Shown here piece by piece: positions 27,108 through 37,605 of a stretch of DNA of 64,000 nucleotides. The notes beneath the pieces were generated by a model, which was given only the letters and a program-made list of their open reading frames with translations, was not told the origin of the DNA and did no database searches. The stretch covers positions 434,001 through 498,000 of the forward strand of contig NZ_JARXVH010000004.1 in NCBI RefSeq assembly GCF_029892565.1, read 5' to 3'. Origin of the DNA: Streptomyces pseudovenezuelae (GTDB taxonomy: Bacteria; Actinomycetota; Actinomycetes; Streptomycetales; Streptomycetaceae). Made by a program: the position numbers and the translations under genes. Every line of letters starts with the position of its first letter. Within the stretch, counting starts at the first letter, position 1.

Positions 27108-29350
27108 GTGAGCATCCTCCGGCTGCCTCGCTTACGGGGTCGCCTTCGCGTGTTCTGGTTCGTCGTCGGCGTGTTGGTGGTCGCGCCGGGCTGTGTCTCG
27201 TCCGGCGCGGCCGTGCCCCCGTCGGTCGCCTTGAGCTCCTTGACCGGGTCCTTGGCGATCTTCGGGGAGTCGATCGTGCCGTCCGTCCTGACCTTCGGCA
27301 GCCCCTTCTGCGGGGTCGACAGCATCGCCTTCTTCTTGTCGATCGTGCCGTCGGCCTGGACGCCGTAGAGGGCGTTGTAGATCCCGCGCACGGCCTCACC
27401 GGAGGCGCCCGAACCGGTACCGGCCTGGGCGATGGTCATGATGACCGTGTAGTCCTTGGAGTACGTGGCGAGCCAGGACGTGGTCTGCTTGCCGTAGACC
27501 TCGGCGGTACCGGTCTTGGCGTGCAGCGGGATCTTGTCCTGCGGCCAGCCGCCGAACTTCCACGCGGCGGTACCGCGGGTGACCACGCCGGCAAGGGCGC
27601 TGTCCATGCCCTTGATGGTGGCCTGGTTGACCGGCAGCTTGCCCACGGACTTCGGCTTGATCTCCTGGACGGTCTTGCCGTCGGGGCTGACGATCGCCTT
27701 GCCGATGGTGGGCTGGTACATGGTGCCGCCGTTGGCGAGGGCGCCGTAGATCGCGGCCTCCTGGATCGGCGTGACGAGGGTGTCGCCCTGGCCGATGGAG
27801 TAGTTGATCGAGTCGCCCTCGCGCATCTTGTTGCCTTCGAGGCAGTTCTCGTACGCGATCTTCTCGACGTAACTGCCGTCCTTCTTACCGGACTTGCACC
27901 AGCCGACCTTGTTGGCCTTCCAGTAGTCGAGCTTCCACTGGCGGTCCGGGACGCGGCCGGTGACCTCGTTCGGGAGGTCGATGCCGGTCTCCTTGCCGAG
28001 GCCGAACTGGTGGGCCGCCTTGTAGAAGTAGTCCTTGGGCTCACCCTTCTTCGGGTTGATGCCGCCGTCCTTCTTCCACTCGCGGTCCGCGAGGCCGTAG
28101 AAGACGGTGTCGCAGGACACCTCCAGGGCGCGGCCCAGCGAGATGGGGCCGAAGCTCTCGCCCTCGAAGTTCTTGAAGACCTGGCCGCCGACCGAGTACG
28201 AACTGGTGCAGGGGTAGCCGCCGTCCCACTCGTAGCCGGCCTCGACCGCGGCGGCCGTGGAGACCACCTTGAAGGTCGAACCGGGCGCGGACTGACCCTG
28301 TATGGCGCGGTTCAGCAGCGGGTAGTCGGAGTTCTTGCCGGTGAGCTTCTTGTAGTCCTTGGCGGAGATGCCGCCGACCCAGACGTTCGGGTCGTAGGTC
28401 GGCGCGGACGCCATGGCGACGACCCGGCCGGTCTTGGCCTCCATGACGACCACGGCACCGGAGTCGGCCTTGTAGTTCTCGCCGGTGATCTTGTCGAACT
28501 GGCCGCGGGCGATCTTCATCGCGTTGTCCAGCTCGTACTCGGCGACCCGCTGGACGCGGGCGTCGATGCTGGTGACGAGGTTGGCGCCGGGCTCGGCGGC
28601 GTCCGCCTCGGCCTTGCCGATGACGCGCCCGAGGTTGTCGACCTCGTAGCGGGTGACGCCGGCCTTGCCGCGCAGTTCCTTGTCGTACTGGCGCTCCAGG
28701 CCCGAGCGGCCGACCTGGTCGGAGCGCAGGTAGGGCGAGTCGGTGTCCTGGGCCTTGGTGATCTCGTCGTCGGTGACCGGCGAGAGATAGCCGAGGACCT
28801 GGGCGGTGTTGGACTTGCCGGGGCTCGCGTAGCGGCGCACGGCCTCCGGCTCGGCGGTGATGCCGGGGAAGTCCTCGGCGCGCTCGCGGATCTGCAGGGC
28901 CTGCTTGGCGGTGGCCTCGTCGGTGATCGGGATCGGCTGGTAGGGCGAGCCGTTCCAGCACGGCTTGGGCGTCTGCGCGTCGCACAGCCGCACCTTCTGG
29001 ATGACCTCTTCGGGCTTCATCCCGAGGACGCCGGCCAGCTTGGTGAGGACGGCCCTGCCGTCGTCCTTCATCTTCAGCAGGTCGGTGCGGGAGGCGGAGA
29101 CCACCAGCCGGGTCTCGTTGTCGGCGAGCGGCACACCGCGCGCGTCCAGGATCGAGCCGCGTACGGCCGGCTCGACGACCTGCTGGACGTGGTTGCCCGA
29201 CGCCTCCTTGGCGTACTCGTTGCCCTCGCGGATCTGCAGGTACCACAGGCGTCCGCCGAGGGTGCCGAGCAGGGAGAGGACGAGGATCTGGATGACGACG
29301 AGCCTGATCTGGACGCGTGGGGTCCGACCGGTCTCGGGGATATTGGTCAC
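27104..29350 (-). CDS. mrdA: Class B penicillin-binding protein 2 (transpeptidase)
   Basis: 748 residues: an N-terminal membrane anchor (LVVIQILVLSLLGTLGGRLWY) and a dimerisation domain (~60-300). The transpeptidase domain has the active-site SAPGSTFKVVST (Ser in STFK, ~358) and HAKTGTAEV (KTG, ~611). The tail after ~700 is Thr/Pro/Gly-rich and ends in a basic patch (NTRRRPRKRGSRRM). Start is GTG at 29350. It crosslinks the glycan made by RodA, whose gene overlaps it by four bases. Confidence 0.95.
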   Translation of the reverse strand: MTNIPETGRTPRVQIRLVVIQILVLSLLGTLGGRLWYLQIREGNEYAKEASGNHVQQVVEPAVRGSILDARGVPLADNETRLVVSASRTDLLKMKDDGRAVLTKLAGVLGMKPEEVIQKVRLCDAQTPKPCWNGSPYQPIPITDEATAKQALQIRERAEDFPGITAEPEAVRRYASPGKSNTAQVLGYLSPVTDDEITKAQDTDSPYLRSDQVGRSGLERQYDKELRGKAGVTRYEVDNLGRVIGKAEADAAEPGANLVTSIDARVQRVAEYELDNAMKIARGQFDKITGENYKADSGAVVVMEAKTGRVVAMASAPTYDPNVWVGGISAKDYKKLTGKNSDYPLLNRAIQGQSAPGSTFKVVSTAAAVEAGYEWDGGYPCTSSYSVGGQVFKNFEGESFGPISLGRALEVSCDTVFYGLADREWKKDGGINPKKGEPKDYFYKAAHQFGLGKETGIDLPNEVTGRVPDRQWKLDYWKANKVGWCKSGKKDGSYVEKIAYENCLEGNKMREGDSINYSIGQGDTLVTPIQEAAIYGALANGGTMYQPTIGKAIVSPDGKTVQEIKPKSVGKLPVNQATIKGMDSALAGVVTRGTAAWKFGGWPQDKIPLHAKTGTAEVYGKQTTSWLATYSKDYTVIMTIAQAGTGSGASGEAVRGIYNALYGVQADGTIDKKKAMLSTPQKGLPKVRTDGTIDSPKIAKDPVKELKATDGGTAAPDETQPGATTNTPTTNQNTRRRPRKRGSRRMLT

Positions 29351-29427
29351 TGCGGCTGCCTCCCCCTCTCAGTGTGTGTCTGTGTCATATCCGACGTACC
29401 TGTGAAAGGCCGCCAACTCCCGCGCCC

Positions 29428-30108
29428 TCACAGCCGCTTGACCCCCTTGATGCGGCCCACGCGGGTGGTGCGGGCACGCGCCTTGGTCTTCAGGCCGCCG
29501 AGGCCGCCGCGCTGGCCGCCGATCTTCAGGCCGGTGCCGGCCGACAGCCAGCCGGAGGAGATGTCGGTGGCCTTGTTCGCCGCGGAGTTGGTCTCGGCGA
29601 GCGGGTCGTTCTCCGCCTTCCGGGCCAGCGCCATGATGCCGGGCACGACGAACGGGGCCAGCAGCAGGTCGTACAGGGCGGCCGAGAACAGCAGGCTGGG
29701 CAGGCCGACATGGCGGGCGGCGGTGTCGCCGACCAGAGCGCCCACGCCCGCGTACAGCAGGGTCGAGCCGACCGCGGCGGCGACCACGACGACCATGGGG
29801 CCGGTCGCCGACTTGAGCCGGCCGTTCTCCGGTCTGGCGAGCCCGGCGAGATAGCCGACGACGCACAGCACCAGGGCGTAGCGGCCGGCCGCGTGGTCGG
29901 CGGGTGGCGCGAGGTCGGCGAGCAGGCCGGCGCCGAAGCCGACGAGGGCGCCGCCGACATGGCCGTAGACCATGGCGAGGCCGAGGACGGTCAGGAGCAG
30001 CAGGTCGGGGACGGCACCCGGGAGGTGGAGGCGGGCGAGGACGCTCACCTGGAGCACCAGGGCGACGACGACCAGGGCCGAGGAGAGCAGGATCCGGTTG
30101 ACGCGCAT
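29428..30108 (-). CDS. mreD: Rod shape-determining protein MreD
   Basis: 226-residue integral membrane protein of the elongasome/spore wall complex. Membrane segments are visible at ILLSSALVVVALVLQVSVLA, VPDLLLLTVLGLAMVYGH, VGGALVGFGAGLLADLAPP, YALVLCVVGYLAGL and others. The PP/DH motif region AGLLADLAPPADHAAGRYA is typical of the family. It has a ~60-residue soluble Arg/Gly-rich tail (GLKIGGQRGGLGGLKTKARA) not found in E. coli MreD. It sits 16 bases after mreC. Confidence 0.92.
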   Translation of the reverse strand: MRVNRILLSSALVVVALVLQVSVLARLHLPGAVPDLLLLTVLGLAMVYGHVGGALVGFGAGLLADLAPPADHAAGRYALVLCVVGYLAGLARPENGRLKSATGPMVVVVAAAVGSTLLYAGVGALVGDTAARHVGLPSLLFSAALYDLLLAPFVVPGIMALARKAENDPLAETNSAANKATDISSGWLSAGTGLKIGGQRGGLGGLKTKARARTTRVGRIKGVKRL

Positions 30109-30124
30109 GGGGGTGACTCAGCTC

Positions 30125-31072
30125 CTACTGCTGCTCTTGCTGTTGACCGTCGACGGGTGCGCCTGCGGACGGGGTGACCGTGACGGTGACCGTCGGGGTG
30201 GGGGTCGGCTTGGGCTTCTTCGGGAGCACCGCGTCACGCGGGTCCTGCTTGGGGGCCTCCACGACGACGCCGATGACGTCGAGTTTGGTGAAGGCGACGT
30301 ACGGCGTGACGTAGATGGTGCGGGTCAGGCCGCCCGCGGAGGGTTCGACGCGGGAGACGATGCCGACCGGGACGCCCGGCACGAAGGGCTTGTCGGCCTG
30401 GGAGCCGAAGGTGACCAGCCGGTCGCCCTTCTTCACCTCGGCCTTGCCGTTGAGGAGTTCGACGCGCAGCGGGCGGTCGCCCTGTCCGGAGGCGAAGCCG
30501 AGTTCGTCGCTGTCCTCCATGCGGGTGCCGACGGTGAAGTCGGGGTCGTTGGCGAGCAGCACGGTGGAGGTGTTGGGGCCGACGGTCGTCACGCGGCCGA
30601 CCAGACCGTCGCCGTTGAGGACGGTCATGTCGCGCTTGATGCCGTCGTTGGCACCGATGTCGATGGAGACGGTCCAGGAGAAGCCCTGGGCCGCTCCTAT
30701 GCCGATGACCTGGGCGCCCTTGATGCCGTACTGGCCCTCGCCGGCGACCTTCAGCATCTTGTCGAGCTGTTTGAGGCGGCTGGCGTTGCGGTCGTCGCTG
30801 CCGAGCTTCGCCTTGAGGGCCGCGTTCTCCTGCTCCAGACGGGCGAGCCGGTCGTGCCGGTCGCCGGAGTCACGGATCGCGGAGACCGCGTTGCCGACCG
30901 GGTCGACGGCTGACGACACACCGTTCTCGATCGGGCCGAAGACCGTGGCCGCGGCCTGGCGGGCACCGTCGACCGGCGAATCCTCTCCACCGCGGATGTC
31001 CACCGTGATCAGCGCGAACGCGACGGCGATCAGCAGCACCAGGAGCAGCCGGCTCTCTCGTGTGTCCCTCAC
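30125..31072 (-). CDS. mreC: Rod shape-determining protein MreC
   Basis: 315 residues. One N-terminal membrane anchor (SRLLLVLLIAVAFALITVDI) is followed by a coiled coil (HDRLARLEQENAALKAKLG). The double beta-barrel MreC core is at ~110-270 (GAQVIGIGAAQGFSWTVSID, GLVGRVTTVGPNTSTVLLAN, VPVGIVSRVEPSAGGLTRTI). A Pro/Thr/Val tail ends in a Gln run (DGQQQEQQ). Extracytoplasmic scaffold linking MreB filaments to RodA-PBP2. Transcribed after mreB but separated from it by a hairpin. Confidence 0.94.
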   Translation of the reverse strand: MRDTRESRLLLVLLIAVAFALITVDIRGGEDSPVDGARQAAATVFGPIENGVSSAVDPVGNAVSAIRDSGDRHDRLARLEQENAALKAKLGSDDRNASRLKQLDKMLKVAGEGQYGIKGAQVIGIGAAQGFSWTVSIDIGANDGIKRDMTVLNGDGLVGRVTTVGPNTSTVLLANDPDFTVGTRMEDSDELGFASGQGDRPLRVELLNGKAEVKKGDRLVTFGSQADKPFVPGVPVGIVSRVEPSAGGLTRTIYVTPYVAFTKLDVIGVVVEAPKQDPRDAVLPKKPKPTPTPTVTVTVTPSAGAPVDGQQQEQQ

Positions 31073-31165
31073 GTGCGGCGGCCGTGCCTTCCTCGTAGGA
31101 ATGTGCAGGGGGTGTGTGTGCCATGCAGGTGGTTGTTTATGCGCGAGCTTATGCCTCTATATCAA

Positions 31166-31208
31166 CGATCCGCCGCACGAGAGGAGATCGTCTCGTACGG
31201 CGGAATCG
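31166..31208 (-). terminator. Hairpin between mreB and mreC
   Basis: A long, slightly imperfect inverted repeat (CGATCCGCCGCACGAGA against TCTCGTACGGCGGAATCG) lies in the 146-base gap after mreB. It probably terminates or attenuates mreB transcription so that mreCD-mrdA-rodA can be set at a different level. Confidence 0.65.
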
Positions 31209-31218
31209 AAGAGTTACG

Positions 31219-32250
31219 TCATCTGCGCGGGGAGGCGTCGAGAACCTGCTGAAGTGCCTCGAACTCCTCGACGCACTTGCCGGAACCGAGCGCCACGCTG
31301 TCCAGCGGGTCCTCGGCGATGTGGATCGGCATGCCGGTCTCCCGGCGCAGCCGCTCGTCCAGGCCGCGCAGCAGGGCTCCGCCGCCGGTCAGGACGATCC
31401 CGCGGTCCATGATGTCGCCGGACAGCTCCGGCGGGCACTTGTCGAGGGTCGTCTTCACCGCGTCGACGATCGCGTTGACGGGCTCTTCGATCGCCTTGCG
31501 GACTTCGGCCGCCGAGATGACAACGGTCTTGGGCAGGCCGGAGACCAGGTCCCGGCCGCGGATTTCGGTGTGCTGGTCGTCGTCGAGGTCGTACGCGGAA
31601 CCAATCGTGATCTTGATCTGCTCAGCCGTCCGCTCACCCAGAAGGAGCGAGTACTCCTTCTTGATGTGCTGGATGATCGCGTTGTCCAACTCGTCGCCCG
31701 CGACGCGGATGGACTGGGCGGTGACGATGCCACCGAGCGAGATGACCGCGACCTCCGTGGTGCCGCCGCCGATGTCCACCACCATGTTGCCCGTGGCCTC
31801 GTGGACCGGCAGGCCGGAACCGATGGCCGCGGCCATGGGCTCCTCGATGATGTGCACCTGGCGGGCGCCGGCCTGGGACGACGCCTCGATGACGGCACGG
31901 CGCTCGACGCCCGTGATGCCCGAGGGCACACAGACGACGACACGGGGACGGGCGAGATAGCGCCGCTTGTGGATCTTCAGGATGAAGTAGCGGAGCATGC
32001 GCTCGGTGATCTCGAAGTCGGCGATGACACCGTCCTTCAGCGGACGCACGGCAACGATGTTGCCCGGTGTCCGCCCGATCATCTTCTTGGCTTCGGAGCC
32101 GACCGCAAGAATTCCACCGGTGTTGGTGTTGATCGCGACCACGGACGGCTCGTTGAGTACGATCCCGCGACCCCTGACGTACACCAGCGTGTTGGCGGTC
32201 CCGAGGTCGACAGCCATGTCACGGCCGATGAACGACATTGAGTTCCCCAT
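31219..32250 (-). CDS. mreB: Actin-like cell shape protein MreB
   Basis: 343 residues. Actin-fold nucleotide-binding motifs are [17 protein letters not shown] (phosphate 1), [20 protein letters not shown] (phosphate 2) and [18 protein letters not shown] (adenosine). Start taken at ATG 32250 (MGNSMSFIG); the ATG at 32238 is also preceded by GGGGA and cannot be excluded. In Streptomyces it is dispensable for hyphal growth but needed for normal spore walls. First gene of the mre cluster, downstream of ndk. Confidence 0.96.
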   Translation of the reverse strand: MGNSMSFIGRDMAVDLGTANTLVYVRGRGIVLNEPSVVAINTNTGGILAVGSEAKKMIGRTPGNIVAVRPLKDGVIADFEITERMLRYFILKIHKRRYLARPRVVVCVPSGITGVERRAVIEASSQAGARQVHIIEEPMAAAIGSGLPVHEATGNMVVDIGGGTTEVAVISLGGIVTAQSIRVAGDELDNAIIQHIKKEYSLLLGERTAEQIKITIGSAYDLDDDQHTEIRGRDLVSGLPKTVVISAAEVRKAIEEPVNAIVDAVKTTLDKCPPELSGDIMDRGIVLTGGGALLRGLDERLRRETGMPIHIAEDPLDSVALGSGKCVEEFEALQQVLDASPRR

Positions 32251-32417
32251 CAGGATTCGTCTGGCCTTCCTGGGAGCTTTTGAGGGCTTTTCAGGTCGGC
32301 GAAGTGGGTGCAGTGACGTGAAGGCTTCCATCGTAGACGCGCCTTCGCGAACACTGCGTTAGGGTCTTCGCCATTGTCAGCAGATGATGCGCGGCTCCGC
32401 TTGTGGAGACGGGCGTT

Positions 32418-32437
32418 CGGGGGCACGCGTTCCCCCG
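32418..32437 (-). terminator. Candidate hairpin after ndk
   Basis: CGGGGG and CCCCCG form a six-base stem about 40 bases past the ndk stop in the 225-base gap before mreB. The rest of that gap (32251-32417) holds the mreB promoter region; I do not see a clear consensus box. Confidence 0.5.
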
Positions 32438-32475
32438 ATCGCCAGCGCCCATGCCGACCTGATCCAAAAGAATCC

Positions 32476-32889
32476 CTATCCACGGCCCGGGAAGAAGATC
32501 TTCACCTCGCGCTCGGCGGACTCCTCCGAGTCGGAGGCGTGGATCAGGTTCTCCCGCACGATCACGCCGAAGTCGCCGCGGATGGAACCGGGGGCGGCGG
32601 CGATCGGGTCGGTCGGTCCTGCCAGGGCGCGCACACCCTCGATGACCCGGTCACCCTCGACGATCAGCGCGACGACCGGACCGGAGGCCATGAACTCCAC
32701 CAGCGGCTCGTAGAACGGCTTGCCCTTGTGCTCGCCGTAGTGCTGCTCCAGCGTCTCCTGGTCCAGGGTGCGCAGCTCCAGCGCGGTGATCTGCCAGCCG
32801 GCCTTGCGCTCGATGCGGCCGATGATCTCGCCGGTCAGGCCACGGCGGACCGCGTCGGGCTTGAGCAGGACGAGGGTGCGCTGAGTCAC
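32476..32889 (-). CDS. ndk: Nucleoside diphosphate kinase
   Basis: 137-residue cytosolic enzyme that transfers phosphate between nucleoside tri- and diphosphates through a phosphohistidine. Canonical motifs are RTLVLLKPDAVRRGLTGEII, the RALAGPTDPIAAAPGSIRGD loop and the active-site NLIHASDSEESAEREVKIFF with the catalytic His. Full family length. It follows folC and DUF4233 on the same strand. Confidence 0.97.
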   Translation of the reverse strand: MTQRTLVLLKPDAVRRGLTGEIIGRIERKAGWQITALELRTLDQETLEQHYGEHKGKPFYEPLVEFMASGPVVALIVEGDRVIEGVRALAGPTDPIAAAPGSIRGDFGVIVRENLIHASDSEESAEREVKIFFPGRG

Positions 32890-32956
32890 GGCGGGCTCCT
32901 ATGGATCAAGAATCGTGCGGGGTGTTCGAAGATTACAGGGCGTGTCGGGGCCGTTG

Positions 32957-33313
32957 TCACACAGCGTCAGGTGTAGAGGAGCCCGCCTGCGCGGCGAATC
33001 TCGCCTTCGCCTCGTCGATCTTCCTGCCGTAGTGCACCGACGCCCACCACAGGGCCGCGAAGATCGCCCCGAGGACGAACATCGACGGCACGATGAAGCC
33101 GGACGCGATCAGGGCGATCTGCAGCGCCCAGCCCATGGCAATCCCGCCGGGGCGGGTCACCACGGCGCACAGCAGGACGGACAGGAGCATCGCGATGCCG
33201 CTGACCGTCCACACGGCCGACATGGACAGGTCGGGGTCCTTCATGGCCACCAGACCGGCGAAGCCGATCACGAAGAACTCGCCGATCAGGGTGGAGGAAC
33301 AGAGCGTACGCAC
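32957..33313 (-). CDS. DUF4233 membrane protein
   Basis: 118 residues with four hydrophobic segments (LIGEFFVIGFAGLVAMKD, VWTVSGIAMLLSVLLCAVVT, GWALQIALIASGFIVPSMFV, FVLGAIFAALWWASVHYG) and a short charged tail. DUF4233 genes are regularly found just after folC in actinobacteria, as here (six-base gap, GTG start). Function unknown; the conserved link with folC hints at folate or envelope physiology. Confidence 0.9.
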   Translation of the reverse strand: MRTLCSSTLIGEFFVIGFAGLVAMKDPDLSMSAVWTVSGIAMLLSVLLCAVVTRPGGIAMGWALQIALIASGFIVPSMFVLGAIFAALWWASVHYGRKIDEAKARFAAQAGSSTPDAV

Positions 33314-33319
33314 GGGTTG

Positions 33320-34804
33320 TCAGCCCCTCCCCAGGAGCAGTCGGGCCTCGCCCACGGTGATGACGGAGCCGGTCACGAGCACGCCGCCGCCCGCGAACTC
33401 GCCGTCCTCCTCGGCCAGCGTGATCGCCGCCTCCAGCGCGTCCGGCAGCCTCGGCTCGACCTGGACGCGGTCCTCGCCGAACACCTCGACGGCGATGCCC
33501 GCCAGCTCGTCGGTGTCCATCGCGCGATGGCTGGAGTTCTGCGTGACGACGACCTCGGCGAAGATCGGCTCGAAGGCTTCCAGCAGCCCCCGCACGTTCT
33601 TGTCGCCACTCGCCCCGACCACGCCGATCAGCCGGCTGAAGTCGAAGGCCTCGCCGACCGCCTCGGCGGTGGCGCGCGCGCCGGCCGGGTTGTGGGCCGC
33701 GTCCAGTACGACGGTGGGCGAGCGGCGTACGACCTCCATGCGGCCCGGCGAGGACACCGCCGCGAAGGCCTTGCGGACCGTTTCGAGGTCGAGCGGCTCG
33801 GGGCGCTGGGAGCCGACGCCGAAGAACGCCTCCACGGCGGCGAGGGCGACCGCCGCGTTGTGCGCCTGGTAGGCGCCGTGCAGCGGGAGGTACACCTCGC
33901 CGTACTCACCGCCCAGACCGCGCAGGGTGACCAACTGGCCGCCGACGGCGACCTGGCGGGCGACGACGCCGAACTCCAGGCCCTCGCGGGCCACGGTGGC
34001 GTCGACGTCGACCGCCTTCTTCAGCAGCACCTGGGCCGCGTCCACCGGCTGCTGGGCCAGGATGACCGTCGCGTCCTGCTTGATGACACCGGACTTCTCC
34101 TGCGCGATCGCGCCGGGCGTCTCGCCGAGCCGGTCGGTGTGGTCCAGGTCGATGGGGGTGACGACGGCGACGTCACCGTCGATCACGTTCGTCGCGTCCC
34201 ACGTGCCGCCCATGCCGACCTCGACGACGGCCACGTCGACCGGCGCGTCCGCGAAGGCGGCGTACGCCATGCCCGTGAGCACCTCGAAGAAGGACAGGCG
34301 GAACTCCTGCTGCGCGTCGACCATCTCGACGTACGGCTTGATGTCCTCATACGTCTCGATGAAGCGCTCGGCGGAGATCGGGGCGCCGTCCAGGCTGATC
34401 CGCTCGGTGACGGACTGGACGTGCGGGGACGTGTAACGGCCGGTGCGCAGCTCGAAGGCGCCGAGGAGGGCTTCGATCATGCGGGCCGTGGACGTCTTGC
34501 CGTTCGTACCGGTGATGTGGATCGAGGGGTACGAGCGCTGGGGGTCGCCCAGGAGATCCATGAGCGCGGCGATGCGGGTGACCGACGGCTCCAGCTTGGT
34601 CTCGCCCCACCGGGTCGCGAGGTCCGCCTCGACCGCGCGCAGGGCCTTGTCGACCTCGGGGTCCTCGGGACGCGCCGGCACGTCTGCCTCCGGCGGTGCG
34701 CCCTGGGTACGCAGGGTGCGGCTGCCGGCCTCGATGACCGCGAGGTCGGGGTCGCGGTCGGTTTCGTTGGCGATGATCTCGTCGAAGGGGTCGGTGTCGC
34801 TCAC
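33320..34804 (-). CDS. folC: Bifunctional folylpolyglutamate synthase/dihydrofolate synthase
   Basis: 494 residues, Mur-ligase fold. The ATP loop is IHITGTNGKTSTARMIEALL, followed by YTSPHVQSVTERISLDG, the metal-binding VDVAVVEVGMGGTWDATNVI, and the C-terminal SRLIGVVGASGDKNVRGLLE. It adds glutamate to dihydropteroate and to folates, keeping them in the cell. The first ~60 residues are an extension rich in Asp/Glu/Arg that is common in Streptomyces FolC. Start is GTG at 34804. Confidence 0.95.
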   Translation of the reverse strand: MSDTDPFDEIIANETDRDPDLAVIEAGSRTLRTQGAPPEADVPARPEDPEVDKALRAVEADLATRWGETKLEPSVTRIAALMDLLGDPQRSYPSIHITGTNGKTSTARMIEALLGAFELRTGRYTSPHVQSVTERISLDGAPISAERFIETYEDIKPYVEMVDAQQEFRLSFFEVLTGMAYAAFADAPVDVAVVEVGMGGTWDATNVIDGDVAVVTPIDLDHTDRLGETPGAIAQEKSGVIKQDATVILAQQPVDAAQVLLKKAVDVDATVAREGLEFGVVARQVAVGGQLVTLRGLGGEYGEVYLPLHGAYQAHNAAVALAAVEAFFGVGSQRPEPLDLETVRKAFAAVSSPGRMEVVRRSPTVVLDAAHNPAGARATAEAVGEAFDFSRLIGVVGASGDKNVRGLLEAFEPIFAEVVVTQNSSHRAMDTDELAGIAVEVFGEDRVQVEPRLPDALEAAITLAEEDGEFAGGGVLVTGSVITVGEARLLLGRG

Positions 34805-34870
34805 GGGGCCAGTCTACGGAGGCGGACCGACAGTGCGCCCAGGGAGTGGGGTGGGTGGGCTTGGTCGGCG

Positions 34871-34917
34871 GGTGCGGGTGCGTTGTGGCTGGTCGCGCAG
34901 TTCCCCGCGCCCCTAAA
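34871..34917. repeat. Dispersed Streptomyces intergenic element
   Basis: Contains GTGGCTGGTCGCGCAGTTCC followed by CCGCGCCCCT. I recognise this string as a very common intergenic sequence in Streptomyces genomes, usually beside gene ends. It lies between folC and the valS terminator. Origin and role are unknown; only one copy is seen in this window. Confidence 0.6.
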
Positions 34918-34928
34918 GCAGACGGCAT

Positions 34929-34962
34929 GAAGGCCCCGGCGCCTTTCGGTACCGGGGCCTTC
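34929..34962 (-). terminator. Hairpin terminator after valS
   Basis: GAAGGCCCCGG pairs perfectly with CCGGGGCCTTC around a 12-base loop, 19 bases past the valS stop codon. Strong GC-rich stem typical of Streptomyces terminators. Confidence 0.85.
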
Positions 34963-34980
34963 ACTGCCGTACAAGCCTGC

Positions 34981-37605
34981 TTACGCCTGGGGCAGCCTGT
35001 CCAGCTGGGACTTGATGCGGGCGATGTCCTCGTCCGCCTTGGTCAGGCGGCCTCGGATCTTGTCGACCACGTTGTCCGGGGCCTTGGCCAGGAAGGCCTC
35101 GTTGCCGAGCTTGGCGGTGGCCTGGGCCTTCTCCTTCTCGGCGGCCGCGAGGTCCTTCGCGAGGCGCTTGCGTTCCGCGGCGACATCGATCGTGCCGGAG
35201 AGGTCGAGGGCCACCTCGGCACCGGAGATCGGGAGCGTCGCCGTGGCCGTGAAGGCGTCGCCCTCCGGCTGGAGGCGCAGGAGCTGACGGATGGCCGCCT
35301 CGTGCGGGGCGAGGTCCGTGCCGTCGAGGGTGAGGCGGGCCGGGACGCGCTGGCCGGGCTGGAGGCCCTGGTCGGCGCGGAAGCGGCGGACCTCGGTGAT
35401 GACGGCCTGGAGGGTCTCGATCTCGCGCTCGGCGGCCTCGTCACGGAAGCCGCTGTCGCCCGGCCAGTCCGCGATCACGACCGACTCGCCGCCCGTGAGG
35501 GTCGTCCACAGGGTGTCCGTGACGAAGGGGACGACCGGGTGGAGCAGCTTGAGGGTGACGTCGAGGACCTCGCCCAGGACCCGCTTCGAGACCTCCGCCG
35601 CCTCGCCGCCCGCCTGGAACGTCGTCTTGGACAGCTCGACGTACCAGTCGAAGACCTCGTCCCACGCGAAGTGGTACAGCGCGTCGGAGAGCTTGGCGAA
35701 CTGGAAGTCGTCGTAGAACGCGTCGACTTCGGCCACCGTCTTGTTCAGGCGGGACAGGATCCAGCGGTCCGTCGCCGACATCTCCGAAGGAGCCGGCAGC
35801 GGGCCCTCGATCGTCGCGCCGTTCATCAGCGCGAAGCGCGTGGCGTTCCAGATCTTGTTCGCGAAGTTCCGGGACGCCTGGACCCAGTCCTCGCCGATCG
35901 GCACGTCGGTGCCGGGGTTGGCGCCGCGGGCCAGGGTGAAGCGGACGGCGTCGGAGCCGTACTTGTCCATCCAGTCGAGCGGGTCGACGACGTTGCCGAA
36001 GGACTTCGACATCTTCTTGCCGCGCTCGTCGCGGACCAGGCCGGTCAGCGCGATCGTCTTGAAGGGGACCTCGCCGTCCATCGCGTAGAGGCCGAACATC
36101 ATCATCCGGGCGACCCAGAAGAAGATGATGTCGTGGCCGGTCAGCAGGACGTCGGTCGGGTAGAACTTCCGCAGATCCGCGGTCTGTTCGGGCCAGCCGA
36201 GGGTGGAGAAGGGCCACAGGCCGGACGAGAACCAGGTGTCCAGGACGTCCGTGTCCTGGCGCCAGCCCTCGCCGGTCGGCGGCTCCTCGTCGGGGCCGAC
36301 GCAGACGACCTCGCCCTCGGGGCCGTACCAGACGGGGATGCGGTGGCCCCACCACAACTGGCGTGAGATGCACCAGTCGTGCATGTTGTCGACCCAGTCG
36401 AAGTACCGCTTCGACATGTCCTCGGGGTGGATCTTGACCCGGCCGTCGCGGACCGCGTCACCGGCGGCCTGGGCGAGCGGGCCGACCTTGACCCACCACT
36501 GCATGGACAGGCGCGGCTCGATCGTGGTCCGGCAGCGCGAGCAGTGGCCGACGGAGTGGGCGTAGGGGCGCTTCTCGGCGACGATCCGGCCCTGTGAGCG
36601 CAGCGCGGCGACGATGGCGCTGCGCGCCTCGAAGCGGTCCAGGCCCGCGAAGGGACCATGGACCGTGATGACCGCGCGCTCGTCCATGACCGTGATCGAC
36701 TCCAGGCCGTGGCGCTGGCCGATCGCGAAGTCGTTGGGGTCGTGGGCCGGGGTGACCTTGACGGCGCCCGTGCCGAACTCGGGGTCGACATGCGTGTCCG
36801 CGACGACGGGGATCGTACGGTCGGTCAGCGGCAGCTTGATCCTCTTGCCGACGAGGTGCTTGTAGCGCTCGTCGTCGGGGTGGGCGGCGACGGCGGTGTC
36901 ACCGAGCATCGTCTCCGCGCGGGTGGTCGCGACGACCAGCGTCTCGTCCCCCTCGCCGTACTTGATGGAGACCAGCTCGCCGTCGTCCTCCTGGTACTCC
37001 ACCTCGATGTCGGAGATGGCCGTCAGACAGCGCGGACACCAGTTGATGATGCGCTCGGCGCGGTAGATCAACTCGTCGTCGTACAGCCGCTTGAAGATGG
37101 TCTGGACGGCCTGGGAGAGGCCCTCGTCCATGGTGAAGCGCTCGCGGCTCCAGTCGACGCCGTCACCGAGGCGGCGCATCTGGCCGAGGATCTTGCCGCC
37201 GTACTCCTCCTTCCACTGCCAGACGCGCTCGACGAACTCCTCGCGGCCCAGGTCCTGGCGGGACTTGCCCTCCTCGGCGAGCTGCTGCTCGACCTTGTTC
37301 TGGGTGGCGATGCCGGCGTGGTCCATGCCGGGCAGCCACAGCGCCTCGAAGCCCTGCATGCGCTTGCGGCGGGTGAGGGCGTCCATGAGCGTGTGCTGGA
37401 AGGCGTGGCCCAGGTGGAGGGAGCCGGTGACGTTCGGCGGCGGGATGACGATGGTGTACGGCGGCTTCTCGCTCTTCGCGTCGGCGGCGAAGTAACCCCG
37501 TTCTACCCAGCGCTCGTACAGCGGTCCCTCTACGTCGGCCGGCGCGTACTGGGTCGGCAGTTCGGTGTCGGGCGCTGTGGGCTGCTGCTGAGCATTCTCG
37601 GTCAC
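34981..37605 (-). CDS. valS: Valyl-tRNA synthetase
   Basis: 874-residue class I synthetase that charges tRNA-Val. HIGH-type motif [17 protein letters not shown] near residue 55, KMSKS loop in [20 protein letters not shown] near 545, editing domain between them ([15 protein letters not shown]), anticodon-binding domain (~620-740) and the C-terminal coiled-coil arm ([20 protein letters not shown]) at the end. Start is GTG at 37605. No T-box leader is apparent upstream. It stands as its own unit with a terminator after it. Confidence 0.97.
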   Translation of the reverse strand: MTENAQQQPTAPDTELPTQYAPADVEGPLYERWVERGYFAADAKSEKPPYTIVIPPPNVTGSLHLGHAFQHTLMDALTRRKRMQGFEALWLPGMDHAGIATQNKVEQQLAEEGKSRQDLGREEFVERVWQWKEEYGGKILGQMRRLGDGVDWSRERFTMDEGLSQAVQTIFKRLYDDELIYRAERIINWCPRCLTAISDIEVEYQEDDGELVSIKYGEGDETLVVATTRAETMLGDTAVAAHPDDERYKHLVGKRIKLPLTDRTIPVVADTHVDPEFGTGAVKVTPAHDPNDFAIGQRHGLESITVMDERAVITVHGPFAGLDRFEARSAIVAALRSQGRIVAEKRPYAHSVGHCSRCRTTIEPRLSMQWWVKVGPLAQAAGDAVRDGRVKIHPEDMSKRYFDWVDNMHDWCISRQLWWGHRIPVWYGPEGEVVCVGPDEEPPTGEGWRQDTDVLDTWFSSGLWPFSTLGWPEQTADLRKFYPTDVLLTGHDIIFFWVARMMMFGLYAMDGEVPFKTIALTGLVRDERGKKMSKSFGNVVDPLDWMDKYGSDAVRFTLARGANPGTDVPIGEDWVQASRNFANKIWNATRFALMNGATIEGPLPAPSEMSATDRWILSRLNKTVAEVDAFYDDFQFAKLSDALYHFAWDEVFDWYVELSKTTFQAGGEAAEVSKRVLGEVLDVTLKLLHPVVPFVTDTLWTTLTGGESVVIADWPGDSGFRDEAAEREIETLQAVITEVRRFRADQGLQPGQRVPARLTLDGTDLAPHEAAIRQLLRLQPEGDAFTATATLPISGAEVALDLSGTIDVAAERKRLAKDLAAAEKEKAQATAKLGNEAFLAKAPDNVVDKIRGRLTKADEDIARIKSQLDRLPQA